Counted from the stretch's first letter, positions 17,638 to 26,214 are shown. The stretch is DNA of 64,000 nucleotides from Chromobacterium piscinae (GCF_021129175.1 NZ_JAJOHV010000068.1:42965-106964), one strand, 5' to 3'. Translations and numbers: made by a program. The notes: generated by a model not told the origin, from the letters alone.

Positions 17638-18366
17638 TTAGGCGGCGGTCATCTGGTAACCGCTGATCTGCGCGCCGGATACCAGCATGTTCAGATACTC
17701 GTGCATCGCCTGGTTGAAGGCCATGTCGGTCAGGTAGTGCTGCAGGCGTTCCTTGACTTCGTCGAAGCCGATCTTGCCGCCGTCGGCGCGCTCGTTCACC
17801 TGAATGATGTGGTAGCCGAACTGGGTTTCCACCAGGTGCGGAGTGATCTGGCCGGCTTCGGTGCTGAACACGGCTTGTTCGAATTCCGGCACCATCTGGC
17901 CGCGGCCGAATTGGCCGAGGCTGCCGCCTTGCTTGCCGGACGGGCAGGTGGAGTGTTCCTGCGCCAGCGCGGCGAAGCGCGACGGGCTGGCTTGCACTTC
18001 CGCCAGGATGCCTTCGGCTTTTGCCTTGATCAGATTGGCTTCCAGGCCTTCGCCCTTGGGCAGCAGGATGTGGCTGGCGACGGCGCTTTCGCCGGCGGAG
18101 AAGCGCTCCGGATAGCGCTCGTAGAATTCGCGGCAGCTGGCTTCGTCGATCGGCTGCACTTCCAGTTTCTGGTCCAGCAGGGCCTGGATGGCTTGCTGCT
18201 CGTCGGCGACGTCCAGGCCTTCGCTCTTGGCCTGTTGCACCAGCAGGGTGTGCAGGACCAGTTGTTGGATCGCGGTATCGCGCGGGCTGGGGGTGTCCGC
18301 GTAGTGTTCCAGTTGCGAGGCGATCATGTCTTCGCTGATTTCGACGCCATTGACGATGATGGTCAT
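17638..18366 (-). CDS. Parvulin-type peptidyl-prolyl isomerase (PpiC/NifM-like)
   Basis: A 242-residue protein without a signal peptide, so probably cytoplasmic. The N-terminal half is SurA-like helical; the parvulin domain spans about 110-205, with VASHILLPKGE and GGSLGQFGRGQMVPEFEQAVF. It catalyses proline cis-trans isomerisation and may act as a chaperone. ATG 18366 follows CAGGAAA; nine further codons upstream in frame lack support. It is the first of three parvulin genes on this strand. Confidence 0.88.
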   Translation of the reverse strand: MTIIVNGVEISEDMIASQLEHYADTPSPRDTAIQQLVLHTLLVQQAKSEGLDVADEQQAIQALLDQKLEVQPIDEASCREFYERYPERFSAGESAVASHILLPKGEGLEANLIKAKAEGILAEVQASPSRFAALAQEHSTCPSGKQGGSLGQFGRGQMVPEFEQAVFSTEAGQITPHLVETQFGYHIIQVNERADGGKIGFDEVKERLQHYLTDMAFNQAMHEYLNMLVSGAQISGYQMTAA

Positions 18367-18497
18367 GTGATTTTCCTGTGCGGGAGCGGCCATGTCATGG
18401 CGTTTCCAATGGGGCTGCCGGCGGCAGCGGTGACAAGGGCAGGGCGGGCCTGCTTCGGTTGAGCGCGAAGGTAAGCGCGGCGGCGGGCGCTGTCAAG

Positions 18498-18525
18498 CAA
18501 AACGGGGACGGCATGCCGTCCCCGT
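18498..18525 (-). terminator. Intrinsic terminator after the second isomerase gene
   Basis: A perfect palindrome, ACGGGGACGGCATGCCGTCC plus CCGT (18502-18525), is followed on the minus strand by TTTT. It lies 19 bases downstream of the stop at 18544. Confidence 0.85.
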
Positions 18526-18543
18526 AACGCGCGCTGCGCAGGC

Positions 18544-19326
18544 TTACTGTTGGATCTGGGCCTTGGCCTTCAGATCGGCGACGTACTTCTCGATGCGGCC
18601 GCCCATCACGCGCTGGGTCAGCTGCGGACGGATTTCCTCGAGCTGCGGCACGTTGCGCTGGGTGCGCACGTCATCCAGCTTGATCACGTGCCAGCCGTAC
18701 TCGGTCTTCACCGGCTTGGCGGTCACTTCGCCCTTGGCGAGCTTGCTCATCGCCTCGGAGAACGGCGCGACGAAGGTGCCGGCTTCCTGCCAGCCCAGAT
18801 CGCCGCCATTGGCCTTGCTGCCCGGGTCCTGCGATTTTTCCTTGGCCAGCTTGTCGAAGGACTTGCCCTTCTTCAGCGCGTCGATGACGGACTTGGCTTC
18901 AGCCTCGCTCTTCACCAGGATGTGGCGGGCGTGGAACTGCTTGGTTTCCGGAACCGAGGCCACCAGCTTGTCGTATTCGGCCTTCAGGTCGGCGTCGCTG
19001 ACCGGATTGGCTTTTTCGTAGTCCTTGATCAGGCGGTTGGCCAGCGCCATCGATTGCATGTTTTGCAGTTCGGCGGTGAATTCCGGCGACTTGTCCAGCC
19101 CCTTCTTCACGGCTTCCTGGCGCAGCACTTCGGCGGTGACCAGCTGGTCCTTGATCTGGTCGCGGGCCTGCGGGTTCACGCTTTGGCCCTGGGCTTCCAT
19201 CATTTTGGCCACGGCGTCGACGCGGGCGTCGGAGATTTGCTGGCCGTTGACAGTCGGGCCGGCCACGGCGATGGCGCTGCCGGCGAAGGCGGCGACCAGA
19301 GCGGTTTGCAGCAAGATTTTACGCAT
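18544..19326 (-). CDS. Periplasmic parvulin-type peptidyl-prolyl isomerase
   Basis: A 260-residue protein with a signal peptide (cut near SAIAVAG), a SurA-like helical N-terminal domain and a parvulin domain (about 130-225: FHARHILVKSEAEAK, GGDLGWQEAGTFVAPFSEAM). Expected to assist folding of exported proteins in the periplasm. It lies 28 bases after the related gene upstream and shares its layout, which indicates tandem duplication. No membrane anchor is seen. Confidence 0.9.
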   Translation of the reverse strand: MRKILLQTALVAAFAGSAIAVAGPTVNGQQISDARVDAVAKMMEAQGQSVNPQARDQIKDQLVTAEVLRQEAVKKGLDKSPEFTAELQNMQSMALANRLIKDYEKANPVSDADLKAEYDKLVASVPETKQFHARHILVKSEAEAKSVIDALKKGKSFDKLAKEKSQDPGSKANGGDLGWQEAGTFVAPFSEAMSKLAKGEVTAKPVKTEYGWHVIKLDDVRTQRNVPQLEEIRPQLTQRVMGGRIEKYVADLKAKAQIQQ

Positions 19327-19354
19327 GTTGTTCTATTTCCCGGATGAGGTGGGT

Positions 19355-20143
19355 TTACTGGATTTTGCTCTTGGCGCGCAGATCTTCCACGGCCTTGGCA
19401 ATGGCTTCTTCCTGCAATTGGCGGGCGATCTGCGGCTTGACTGCGTCCAGCGGCGGAATCTGGGCGTTGCGGACGTCCGTTACCTTGAACACGTGCCAGC
19501 CCAGTTGCGACTGGTAAGGCGCGCCGCTGACTTGGCCCTTGGGAATAGCCTTCAGCGCTTCGGCCAGCTTGGGCTCCATGCGGGACAGATTGCCCCAGTT
19601 CATGTCGCCGCCGCTTTGCTTGGCGTTGGGATCGATGGAGCGGGTCTTGACCAGCTCTTCGAATTTGGCGCCCTTCTTCAACTGGGCGATGGCCTTCTGC
19701 GCGTCGGCTTCGCTGCCGAGCGTGATCTGGTAGGCGTGGACTTCCTTGCTGCCGGAGACCTGTGCCGCCATCTCGTCGTAGCGGGCCTTGATCTGGGCAT
19801 CGCCGACGTTGGCTTTTTCGGCGATGTCGGCGAACAGAGAATCGCGCAGCAATTCCGCGCGCGCCTCGTCCATGCGCTTGACGAAGGCGGGCTGCTTGTC
19901 CAGGCCGCGGCGGGTGGCTTCCTGGAGGATCAGTTGGCGGCTGACCAGCGAATTCTTCAACTGCTCGCGCAGTTCGGGGCTGTCCTGCACCTTGCCGCCA
20001 TTGCTTTGCACGACATTGGCGACCGCGGCGTCCAGTTCGGACTTGTCGATGGAAACGCCGTTGACCACGGCGATCGACTCCGCGGCGACCGGCAGGCTGA
20101 TCGAGGCTGCCAGCGTCAGGGCGGCGATACGGGAGAGTTTCAT
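19355..20143 (-). CDS. Periplasmic parvulin-type peptidyl-prolyl isomerase, paralogue
   Basis: A 262-residue exported isomerase with a signal peptide (ending SLPVAAES) and the same domain order as its neighbour. The parvulin region has KEVHAYQITLGSEADAQK and GGDMNWGNLSRMEPKLAEAL. The segment normally reading ARHIL is here HAYQITL, a departure that may affect activity or substrate choice. It lies 20 bases downstream of the BolA-family gene, so it may be read from that operon. Confidence 0.88.
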   Translation of the reverse strand: MKLSRIAALTLAASISLPVAAESIAVVNGVSIDKSELDAAVANVVQSNGGKVQDSPELREQLKNSLVSRQLILQEATRRGLDKQPAFVKRMDEARAELLRDSLFADIAEKANVGDAQIKARYDEMAAQVSGSKEVHAYQITLGSEADAQKAIAQLKKGAKFEELVKTRSIDPNAKQSGGDMNWGNLSRMEPKLAEALKAIPKGQVSGAPYQSQLGWHVFKVTDVRNAQIPPLDAVKPQIARQLQEEAIAKAVEDLRAKSKIQ

Positions 20144-20163
20144 ATTGTCCCTTTGGTAGAAAT

Positions 20164-20430
20164 TCAGAGTTCTTCTGGTGTCAGGGCGCGAATGGCCAGC
20201 GCATGAACGCGGCCGGCCATCAGTTCGCCCAGGGTCTGGTAGATCAACCGGTGCCGCGCCACGCGGTTCAGGCCGGCGAAGCGCGCGCTGACGATGGTCA
20301 GCGTGTAGTGGCCACCGCCGCTCTTGGCGCCGGCATGGCCGGCATGCAGCGCGCTGTCGTCCTGGATGTCCAGATGCTCGGGCTCCAGGGCCCGCAACGC
20401 GGTTTCCAGCAGTTCCACGGTGCCGCTCAT
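20164..20430 (-). CDS. BolA-family protein
   Basis: An 88-residue BolA/IbaG-type protein, usually a partner of monothiol glutaredoxins in iron-sulfur or stress pathways. The HAGHAGAKSGGGHYTLTIVS and RHRLIYQTLGELMAGRVHAL segments match the family core, including the conserved RHR and VHA elements. Its ATG overlaps the YciI-like stop by four bases (ATGA), so the genes are translationally coupled. Confidence 0.92.
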   Translation of the reverse strand: MSGTVELLETALRALEPEHLDIQDDSALHAGHAGAKSGGGHYTLTIVSARFAGLNRVARHRLIYQTLGELMAGRVHALAIRALTPEEL

Positions 20431-20729
20431 GCGGGGAATACCTGCACGAAGGGCTGGACGTCCACGCTGGCGTAAACGCCGCCGCCCTGGTATGGATCGG
20501 CCGCGGCCCAGGCGCGCGCTTCTTCCAGCGACGCGAACTCGGCCACCACCAGGCTGCCGCAGTAGCCGGCGGGGCCCGGATCGGCGCTGTCGATGGCGGG
20601 CAGCGGGCCGGCCAGTTTCATCCGGCCCTGGTCCTGCAGCGCGGCCAGCCGCGCGCGGTGTTCGGCGCGCAGCGCGATGCGGCGCTCGAGGCTGCCGGGA
20701 TGGTCGCGCGCGATGATGGCGTACAGCAT
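20427..20729 (-). CDS. YciI-like protein
   Basis: A 100-residue YciI-family protein (ferredoxin-like fold). The opening MLYAIIARDHPGSLERR and the GPLPAID, AWAAADPYQGGGVYASV segments match the family. The conserved His-Asp pair of the putative active site is represented by RDHPGS and ADPY. Its start overlaps the end of the septation protein gene by one base (TAATG). Gene order yciB-yciI-bolA is also seen in other Proteobacteria. Confidence 0.9.
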   Translation of the reverse strand: MLYAIIARDHPGSLERRIALRAEHRARLAALQDQGRMKLAGPLPAIDSADPGPAGYCGSLVVAEFASLEEARAWAAADPYQGGGVYASVDVQPFVQVFPA

Positions 20730-21262
20730 TATTTCTTTTCCTCGATGTACTTGGCCAGGAACAGGCTTTGGGCGATCACGAACAGCAGCATCAACCCCAT
20801 GCCGCCGAACAGCTTGAAGTTGACCCAGACGTCCTCGCTGAAGTGATAGGCTACGAACAGGTTCAGCGCGCCCATGAAGGCGAAGAAGCCGCCCCAGGCC
20901 CAGGTGAGTTTGCGCCACACCGGATCGGGCATCTCGATCTGCTTGCCCATCATCAGGCGCAGGCCGTTCTTGCCTGCGAATTCGCTGATCAGCAGGCCGG
21001 CGCCCATCACCCAGTACAGCACGGTGGGCTTCCACATGATGAAGTGCTTGTCGTGCAGCAGCAGCGTGGCGCCGCCCAGCACCACGATCAGCCCGAGGCT
21101 GATCCATTGCATGGTGTCCACCTTGCGGTGCTTGAACCAGGCCCATGCCACCATCGCCACCGTGACGGCGATGGCCACGCCGGTGGCGAGGAACATGTCG
21201 CGGGTCAGCCAGTAGGCGCCGAAGAACAGCAGGACAGGAAGGAGATCGGTAAAAAATTTCAT
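20729..21262 (-). CDS. yciB: Inner-membrane septation protein A (YciB)
   Basis: A 177-residue integral membrane protein with about five hydrophobic helices, beginning MKFFTDLLPVLLFFGAYW, characteristic of YciB/IspZ. It contributes to cell-envelope and septum synthesis. Landmarks MWKPTVLYWVMGAGLL and PVWRKLTWAWGGFFAF match the family. The longer frame upstream (from 21298) lacks a ribosome site; ATG 21262 starts the conserved sequence. Confidence 0.93.
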   Translation of the reverse strand: MKFFTDLLPVLLFFGAYWLTRDMFLATGVAIAVTVAMVAWAWFKHRKVDTMQWISLGLIVVLGGATLLLHDKHFIMWKPTVLYWVMGAGLLISEFAGKNGLRLMMGKQIEMPDPVWRKLTWAWGGFFAFMGALNLFVAYHFSEDVWVNFKLFGGMGLMLLFVIAQSLFLAKYIEEKK

Positions 21263-21322
21263 GCGGGTGATTATGGGGGCTGGCGCGGCCAGATTCAAGC
21301 CGCGCCGGGGTTTGCGAAGGGA

Positions 21323-22264
21323 TTAACGGTTAGTTTGTTTGACCACGCTGAGCGCGCTCGCCACCAGTCCGCCGACGTCGGCGACGTTGCTCGGCATGAT
21401 GATGGTATTGTTTTCCTTGGCCAATTTGCCGAAGGCGTCGATGTATTGCTCGGCCACTTTCAGGTTGACGGCCTCGATGCCGCCCTCGGTACGGACCGCG
21501 CCGGCGATGCGGTTTATCGCGTCGGCTGTTGCGTCGGCCACCAGCCGGATGGCTTCGGCCTCGCCCATCGCCTGGTTGATCGCCGCCTGCTTGTTGCCCT
21601 CGGAGTTGTTGATGGTGGCCTGCATCTCGCCCTGGGATTTCTGGATCGCCGCTTCGCGCGCGCCGGTGGCTAGGTTGATCTGCTCCACCTTCACGCCCTC
21701 GGACTGGGCGATGCGGGCGCGCTTTTCCCGCTCCGCTGTGATCTGGGCCTGCATCGCGTGCAGGATGTCCTGTGGCGGCACCAGGTCCTTGATCTCGTAG
21801 CGCAGCACCTTGACGCCCCAGTTGATCGCCGCCTCGTCCAGCGAGGCCACGACGGTGCGGTTGATGTCGTCGCGTTCTTCGAAAGTTTTGTCCAGCTCCA
21901 GCTTGCCGATCACCGAGCGCAGCGTGGTCTGCGACAGCTGGGTGATGGCGACGATGAAGTTGCTGGTGCCGTACGAGGCCAGCTTGGCGTCGGTGACCTG
22001 GAAGTAGAGGATGCCGTCCACCTTCAGCTGGGTGTTGTCGCGGGTGATGCAGATCTGGCTGGGCACGTCCAGCGGGATCTCCTTCAGGCTGTGCTTGTAG
22101 GCGATGCGGTCGATGAAGGGCGTGATGATGTTCAGGCCCGGAGTCAGGGTGGCGTGGTAGCGGCCCAGGCGCTCGACGATGTAGGCGTGCTGCTGCGGCA
22201 CCACCGCCAGCGATTTGAAAATGAAGATGACGACGGCCACGAACAGGATCAGGACGATTTCCAT
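21323..22264 (-). CDS. SPFH/stomatin-like membrane protein (QmcA type)
   Basis: A 313-residue protein with one N-terminal membrane helix (IVLILFVAVVIFIFKSLAVV), an SPFH/band-7 domain (PQQHAYIVERLGRYH to about 200) and a long Ala/Glu/Gln coiled-coil tail. It matches the QmcA group, which forms large membrane-bound oligomers. The NfeD-family gene lies 11 bases upstream in the same direction, the classical stomatin-NfeD operon. ATG 22264 has a weak AAAGAGA site. Confidence 0.92.
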   Translation of the reverse strand: MEIVLILFVAVVIFIFKSLAVVPQQHAYIVERLGRYHATLTPGLNIITPFIDRIAYKHSLKEIPLDVPSQICITRDNTQLKVDGILYFQVTDAKLASYGTSNFIVAITQLSQTTLRSVIGKLELDKTFEERDDINRTVVASLDEAAINWGVKVLRYEIKDLVPPQDILHAMQAQITAEREKRARIAQSEGVKVEQINLATGAREAAIQKSQGEMQATINNSEGNKQAAINQAMGEAEAIRLVADATADAINRIAGAVRTEGGIEAVNLKVAEQYIDAFGKLAKENNTIIMPSNVADVGGLVASALSVVKQTNR

Positions 22265-22275
22265 GGATTTTCTCT

Positions 22276-22698
22276 TTATTGCGGTTGTTGTGACGAGATC
22301 TTGAACTGATTGCCTTCGCGGCCGGAGATGTAACCGGTGCCACCGGCGCTGAGTCCGCTGTCCAGCAATACGGCGTCCCATTCGGCGCCGCGGTAGTGGA
22401 TGCGGGCGTGGCCCGGGGTGGTCAGCGCGCGAATTTCCACCTGCTGGCCCCAGTCGGGGTCGTCCTGGGGCGGGGGCGGAGGCATCAAGCTGCGCCTGCG
22501 GCGATAGATCAGCAGCAGGCCGACGGCGCCGCTGACGCTGGCGATCAGCCATTGCCACGGTTCCGGCGCGCCCAGCCAGGCGGCGAGGCCGCCGCATGCC
22601 AGGGCCAGCGCCACCATCAACAGATAGAAGGTGCCCGACACGAATTCGGCGATCAGCGCGACCAGCGCGCAGCCGAACCAGAAGGTGAGTTGCGACAT
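22276..22698 (-). CDS. NfeD-family membrane protein
   Basis: A 140-residue short NfeD protein: hydrophobic helices over the first 70 residues and a C-terminal OB-fold domain (WGQQVEIRALTTPGHARIHY, then GTGYISGREGNQFKI). It works with SPFH proteins such as the downstream gene in membrane quality control. The protease domain of long NfeD proteins is absent, as is normal for this short type. Confidence 0.9.
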   Translation of the reverse strand: MSQLTFWFGCALVALIAEFVSGTFYLLMVALALACGGLAAWLGAPEPWQWLIASVSGAVGLLLIYRRRRSLMPPPPPQDDPDWGQQVEIRALTTPGHARIHYRGAEWDAVLLDSGLSAGGTGYISGREGNQFKISSQQPQ

Positions 22699-22792
22699 GA
22701 AATCCTCAGGGGGCGATCATCACGGTTATTGTCCGGCCATTTCTTGCGAATGACAACGGGGTCGCCGGCGGGGCCGGCAGCGCGGACAAAGC

Positions 22793-22921
22793 TCAGACGT
22801 GGTCGCGATCCGGCAGGAAGTGGGACAGGTGGATGGCGTCTTCGCTGTCCAGCCAGCATTTCCTGACATAAAGCCACAGGCCGGCGGCGATCAGCGGTAC
22901 GAGCAGGAGCAGGGTGGTCAT
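22793..22921 (-). CDS. 42-residue single-pass membrane protein
   Basis: A short frame, MTTLLLLVPLIAAGLWLYVR then KCWLDSEDAIHLSHFLPDRD and HV, with one N-terminal helix and a charged C-terminal tail. Codon use looks coding and a GGGAACGG stretch precedes the ATG. It lies 94 bases upstream of the NfeD gene on the same strand. Function not recognised; may belong to the NfeD-SPFH operon. Confidence 0.5.
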   Translation of the reverse strand: MTTLLLLVPLIAAGLWLYVRKCWLDSEDAIHLSHFLPDRDHV

Positions 22922-23043
22922 GGCCGTTCCCTCCGGATGGGGTTCCCGCTTTCAGTTTAGACCGCGAATGCGCTGCCGGCGGTACCGGATTGCGACCTCC
23001 GGGTTTACAATGCCCGCCCGTTTCAGACCGCAGGATGCGTGGA

Positions 23044-23634
23044 ATGTTCCAGTTGCAAGAAAAGGCCCAGGCTGAGGTGGAAATCCGCAAGAGCCGCTTC
23101 ATCGGCATCGTGCTGCCGGTGGCCAGCCGCGACGAGGCATTGCGCGAATTGGCGGGCATCCGCGCACGTTGGCCGGATGCCCGCCATTACTGCGCGGTGT
23201 TGCTGTGCGCCGGCGATTCGATGCTGGACGACGACGGCGAGCCATCCGGCACGGCGGCCAAGCCGATGTACAACGTGTTGCAGCATAAGCGCCTTACCAA
23301 TGTGCTGGCGGTGGTGGTGCGTTACTTCGGCGGCATCAAACTGGGTGCGGGCGGCTTGGTCAGAGCCTACACTCAAGCTGTTAATGCCGCGCTGGCCGAG
23401 GCCGCGCTGACGCCGGTGAGCCGAACCTGCTTGCGGCGGCTGGCGGTGGACTTCTCCGGCGAAGCCCGTCTGCGGCATGCATGCCAGGAGGCGGGGCTGG
23501 CGGTGGTGGATCAGCAGTACGCCGACAAGGCCTGGCTCACGGTGGAGCTGCCGGAGGCGGATGTGGATGCGCGGTTGGCCGTATTGGCCGACCGCATGGC
23601 CGGCGCGCTGGAGGTGGCGGCGCCGGACGGCTGA
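23044..23634 (+). CDS. YigZ/IMPACT-family protein
   Basis: A 196-residue protein of the YigZ (UPF0029/IMPACT) family. Characteristic segments: IRKSRFIGIVLPVASRDEAL, DDDGEPSGTAAKPMYNVL and VVVRYFGGIKLGAGGLVRAY. The family may act near ribosomes, but its biochemical role is unsettled. ATG 23044 was chosen because AGGAT lies seven bases upstream; ATG 23035 is an in-frame alternative. Confidence 0.9.
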   Translation: MFQLQEKAQAEVEIRKSRFIGIVLPVASRDEALRELAGIRARWPDARHYCAVLLCAGDSMLDDDGEPSGTAAKPMYNVLQHKRLTNVLAVVVRYFGGIKLGAGGLVRAYTQAVNAALAEAALTPVSRTCLRRLAVDFSGEARLRHACQEAGLAVVDQQYADKAWLTVELPEADVDARLAVLADRMAGALEVAAPDG

Positions 23635-23658
23635 GAATGCAACGAACGGGAGGCGCAG

Positions 23659-24594
23659 ATGACGCAGCAGAAACAGTACCGCCTGGTGACGCGCAGCGAT
23701 TTCGACGGACTGGTGTGCGCGGTATTGCTCAACGAGCTCAAGCTGATCCGCGAGGTGATGTTCGCCCACCCCAAGGACATGCAGGACGGCAAGGTGGAAA
23801 TCACCGGCGACGACATCACCACCAACCTGCCATACGTCGCCAAAGCGCATCTGGTGTTCGACCATCATCTGTCGGAGACGCTGCGCAACGCCACCGACGT
23901 CGACAACTACGTGATCGATCCGCGCGCGCCGTCGGCGGCGCGGGTGGTGTACAACCACTACGGCGGCAAGAAGGCGTTTCCCGGCATCAGCGACGAAATG
24001 ATGGCGGCGGTGGACAAGGCGGACTCGGCCCAGTTTTCCATCGATGAAATCCTGGATCCCAAGGATTGGGTGCTGCTGAACTACCTGATGGATGCCCGCA
24101 CCGGCCTTGGCCGTTTCCGCGAGTTCAAGGTCAGCAATTTCCAGTTGATGATGGATTTGATCGGCTACTGCCGCAATCACGGCATCGACGAGATCCTGCA
24201 GCTGCCCGACGTGCAGGAGCGGGTGGCGCTGTACCGCCAGTACGAGACGCTGGCCAAGGAGCAGATCCGCCGCTGTTCGCGCGTGCATGGCAATGTAGTG
24301 GTGCTGAACCTGCTGCACGAGGAAACCATCTACCCGACCAATCGCTTCATGATTTACGCGCTGTTCCCCGACTGCAACATCTCCATCCATCAGATGTGGG
24401 GGCTGAACAAGCAGAACACCGTGTTCGCGGTGGGCAAGTCCATCGTCAACCGCACTTCGCGCACCAATATCGGCGCGTTGATGCTGCAATACGGCGGCGG
24501 CGGCCACGAAGCCGCCGGCACCTGCCAGGTGGGGCATGACCAGTCCGAGGACGTGCTGGACGAATTGATCGCGCGCATCCGCGGCCACGGCTAG
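23659..24594 (+). CDS. DHH/DHHA1-family phosphoesterase
   Basis: A 311-residue DHH phosphoesterase. TRSDFDGLVCAVLL carries the first Asp cluster, LVFDHHLSE is the DHH motif, and GGGGHEAAGTCQV is the DHHA1 motif. Such enzymes hydrolyse short oligonucleotides, cyclic dinucleotide products or polyphosphate; substrate cannot be told from sequence. A GGGAGGCGCAG ribosome site precedes ATG 23659, 24 bases after the YigZ-like stop. Confidence 0.9.
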   Translation: MTQQKQYRLVTRSDFDGLVCAVLLNELKLIREVMFAHPKDMQDGKVEITGDDITTNLPYVAKAHLVFDHHLSETLRNATDVDNYVIDPRAPSAARVVYNHYGGKKAFPGISDEMMAAVDKADSAQFSIDEILDPKDWVLLNYLMDARTGLGRFREFKVSNFQLMMDLIGYCRNHGIDEILQLPDVQERVALYRQYETLAKEQIRRCSRVHGNVVVLNLLHEETIYPTNRFMIYALFPDCNISIHQMWGLNKQNTVFAVGKSIVNRTSRTNIGALMLQYGGGGHEAAGTCQVGHDQSEDVLDELIARIRGHG

Positions 24595-24595
24595 C

Positions 24596-24620
24596 GCGGG
24601 AGAGGCCGGAGGCCTCCCGC
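24596..24620. terminator. Imperfect hairpin between convergent genes
   Basis: GCGGGAG-A-GGCC pairs with GGCCTCCCGC in the 32-base gap between the DHH gene and the HAD gene. There is no clear T tract. Confidence 0.4.
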
Positions 24621-24626
24621 CGCCAA

Positions 24627-25286
24627 TTACAGAGTTCGCAACAGCGCCAGCGCCTGATGCAGGTCGCCGCAGACGGCCAGCGCCTGCGCGCGCTGCGTTT
24701 CCAACGGCTCGATCAGGTCCGGCACCAGGATCACCCTGGAGCCGGCGGCGACGCCGGCCTGCATGCCGTACGGCGAATCCTCCAGCACGATGCAGCTCTC
24801 CGGCGCCGCGCCCAGCAGCGCGGCGGCGGCCAGGTAAATGTCCGGCTCAGGCTTAGTGCGGGCCACTTCGTCTCCGGCGATAGTGTGCCGGAAATAGCGG
24901 GCCAGTCCGCTGCGCGCCAGCTTGACGTCGGCGACCGCGCGGCGGGTGGAGGTGGCCACCGCGCGCGGGATGCCTTGGTTTCCCGCCCAGTCCAGCAGCT
25001 CCACGATGCCGGGTTTGAGCGGAATCTCCTCGTGTTCCAGCATGCGGCGGTAGCCGGCGCGGCTGGTCTGCTGCAGCTGCGCGGCCAATTCCTCGTTTGC
25101 CAGGTATTCCGCGATATAGCGGGTACAGCGGGCTTCGGACAAGCCCACCATCCCCATCAGCATCGCGTCGTCTATCTGTATGCCCAGCTCGGCGCCGGCG
25201 CGGCGGGTGGCCACGCAGGACAGCGTCTCGGTATCCAGCATCAGGCCGTCCATGTCGAACAGCAGGGCGTCGAAACTACGGTTCAT
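24627..25286 (-). CDS. HAD-family sugar-phosphatase-like hydrolase
   Basis: A 219-residue HAD hydrolase of the beta-phosphoglucomutase-like subgroup. Motif I is FDMDGLMLDTE with the nucleophilic Asp, motif II is AVATSTRRA, and motif III/IV is SCIVLEDSPYGMQAGVAAG. Probably dephosphorylates a small phosphorylated metabolite. It is divergent from the ParA-like gene, with a 103-base shared promoter region. Confidence 0.9.
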   Translation of the reverse strand: MNRSFDALLFDMDGLMLDTETLSCVATRRAGAELGIQIDDAMLMGMVGLSEARCTRYIAEYLANEELAAQLQQTSRAGYRRMLEHEEIPLKPGIVELLDWAGNQGIPRAVATSTRRAVADVKLARSGLARYFRHTIAGDEVARTKPEPDIYLAAAALLGAAPESCIVLEDSPYGMQAGVAAGSRVILVPDLIEPLETQRAQALAVCGDLHQALALLRTL

Positions 25287-25389
25287 TCCCTCTCCTTTCT
25301 ATCCGAAACTATCGTTTTCCCAGGCTGCCGGCAAGGGCGATGACTCTGGTATAGTGGTCCGGGTCAAGCGCAAGGCGAAGGAGGCGAGG

Positions 25390-26037
25390 GTGAGGTCGGT
25401 ATTGATAGCGAATCCCAAGGGCGGCAGCGGCAAGTCGACGCTGGCCACCAATCTGGCCGCCTATTACGCAGCCAGTGGCAAGAAGGTGATGTTGGGAGAT
25501 GTGGACCGCCAGCAGACCTCCTTGCACTGGCTGGCCCGGCGCGATCACGCGTTGCCCGGCATCTCCGGCTGGGAAGTGGCCGCCAACGAGCCCAAGCGCC
25601 CGCCCCGCGGCACCGAGGTGGTGGTGCTGGACAGCCCGGCCAGCCTGCACGGCAAGAAACTGAGCTCGCTGCTGTCGCAGGTGGGGCATGTGATCGTGCC
25701 GATCCAGCCGTCGCCGTTCGATGAGTGGGCCAGCGAGGCCTTCTTCGAGCAGATGCTGGAGGAAAAATCCATCCGCAAGAACAAAGCCTATATGGCGGTG
25801 GTGGGCATGCGGGTGGATCCGCGCACCCGTTCCGCGCGCGAGCTGGAGCAATTCCTGGCGCGGCACGACGTGCCGGTACTCAGCTGGCTGCGCGACACCC
25901 AGCTTTACGTGCAGGCGGCTTCGGCGGGGATGTCCTTGTTCGATCTGCCGGCTTCGCGCACCGAGCGGGACCGCGAAGCCTGGTTGCCGATACTGCGCTG
26001 GCTGGGAGACGATCCGGCGGCCTGGTGCGACAAGTAG
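25390..26037 (+). CDS. Orphan ParA-family ATPase
   Basis: A 215-residue ParA/MinD-type ATPase. The deviant Walker A box is ANPKGGSGKSTLATNLA, and EVVVLDSPASLHGK is the Walker B region. GTG 25390 is the likely start: AAGGAGG lies six bases upstream, and the longer upstream frame crosses the divergent promoter. No ParB gene is adjacent, so it is probably not the chromosome partition protein; orphan ParAs often position protein cargo in the cell. Confidence 0.88.
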   Translation: MRSVLIANPKGGSGKSTLATNLAAYYAASGKKVMLGDVDRQQTSLHWLARRDHALPGISGWEVAANEPKRPPRGTEVVVLDSPASLHGKKLSSLLSQVGHVIVPIQPSPFDEWASEAFFEQMLEEKSIRKNKAYMAVVGMRVDPRTRSARELEQFLARHDVPVLSWLRDTQLYVQAASAGMSLFDLPASRTERDREAWLPILRWLGDDPAAWCDK

Positions 26038-26060
26038 CGAAAATTTTTACGCGCAGACTC

Positions 26061-26089
26061 TTGACGTCGAGATTCAATGCGCGTAGCTT
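26061..26089 (+). promoter_or_regulatory. Candidate sigma-70 promoter for guaC leader
   Basis: TTGACG (26061-26066), a 17-base spacer and TAGCTT (26084-26089). The -35 is good and the -10 is moderate. Transcription would start near 26096, ahead of the structured leader of guaC. Confidence 0.5.
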
Positions 26090-26143
26090 TGCTTCGTAAC
26101 TGCGTGCGAGCCGAAGACAGGCGTCGCAGGGGTAGCTGCAAAT

Positions 26144-26214
26144 GGGAGCCAATAGGGCTCCCGTCTTTGTTTGGGGCCCCTGTTTTTTTCATCCAAACCT
26201 GTTTTTGTGGGAGC
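26144..26214 (+). promoter_or_regulatory. guaC leader with mutually exclusive hairpins
   Basis: Arm A, GGGAGCC (26144-26150), can pair with arm B, GGCTCCC (26156-26162), making a hairpin followed by GTCTTTGTTT. The guaC ribosome site GGGAGC (26209-26214) repeats arm A, so arm B could instead pair with it and hide it. A second self-complementary GGGGCCCC (26173-26180) and seven T (26183-26189) lie between. This looks like an attenuator or riboswitch expression platform; no known aptamer was recognised. Confidence 0.5.
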
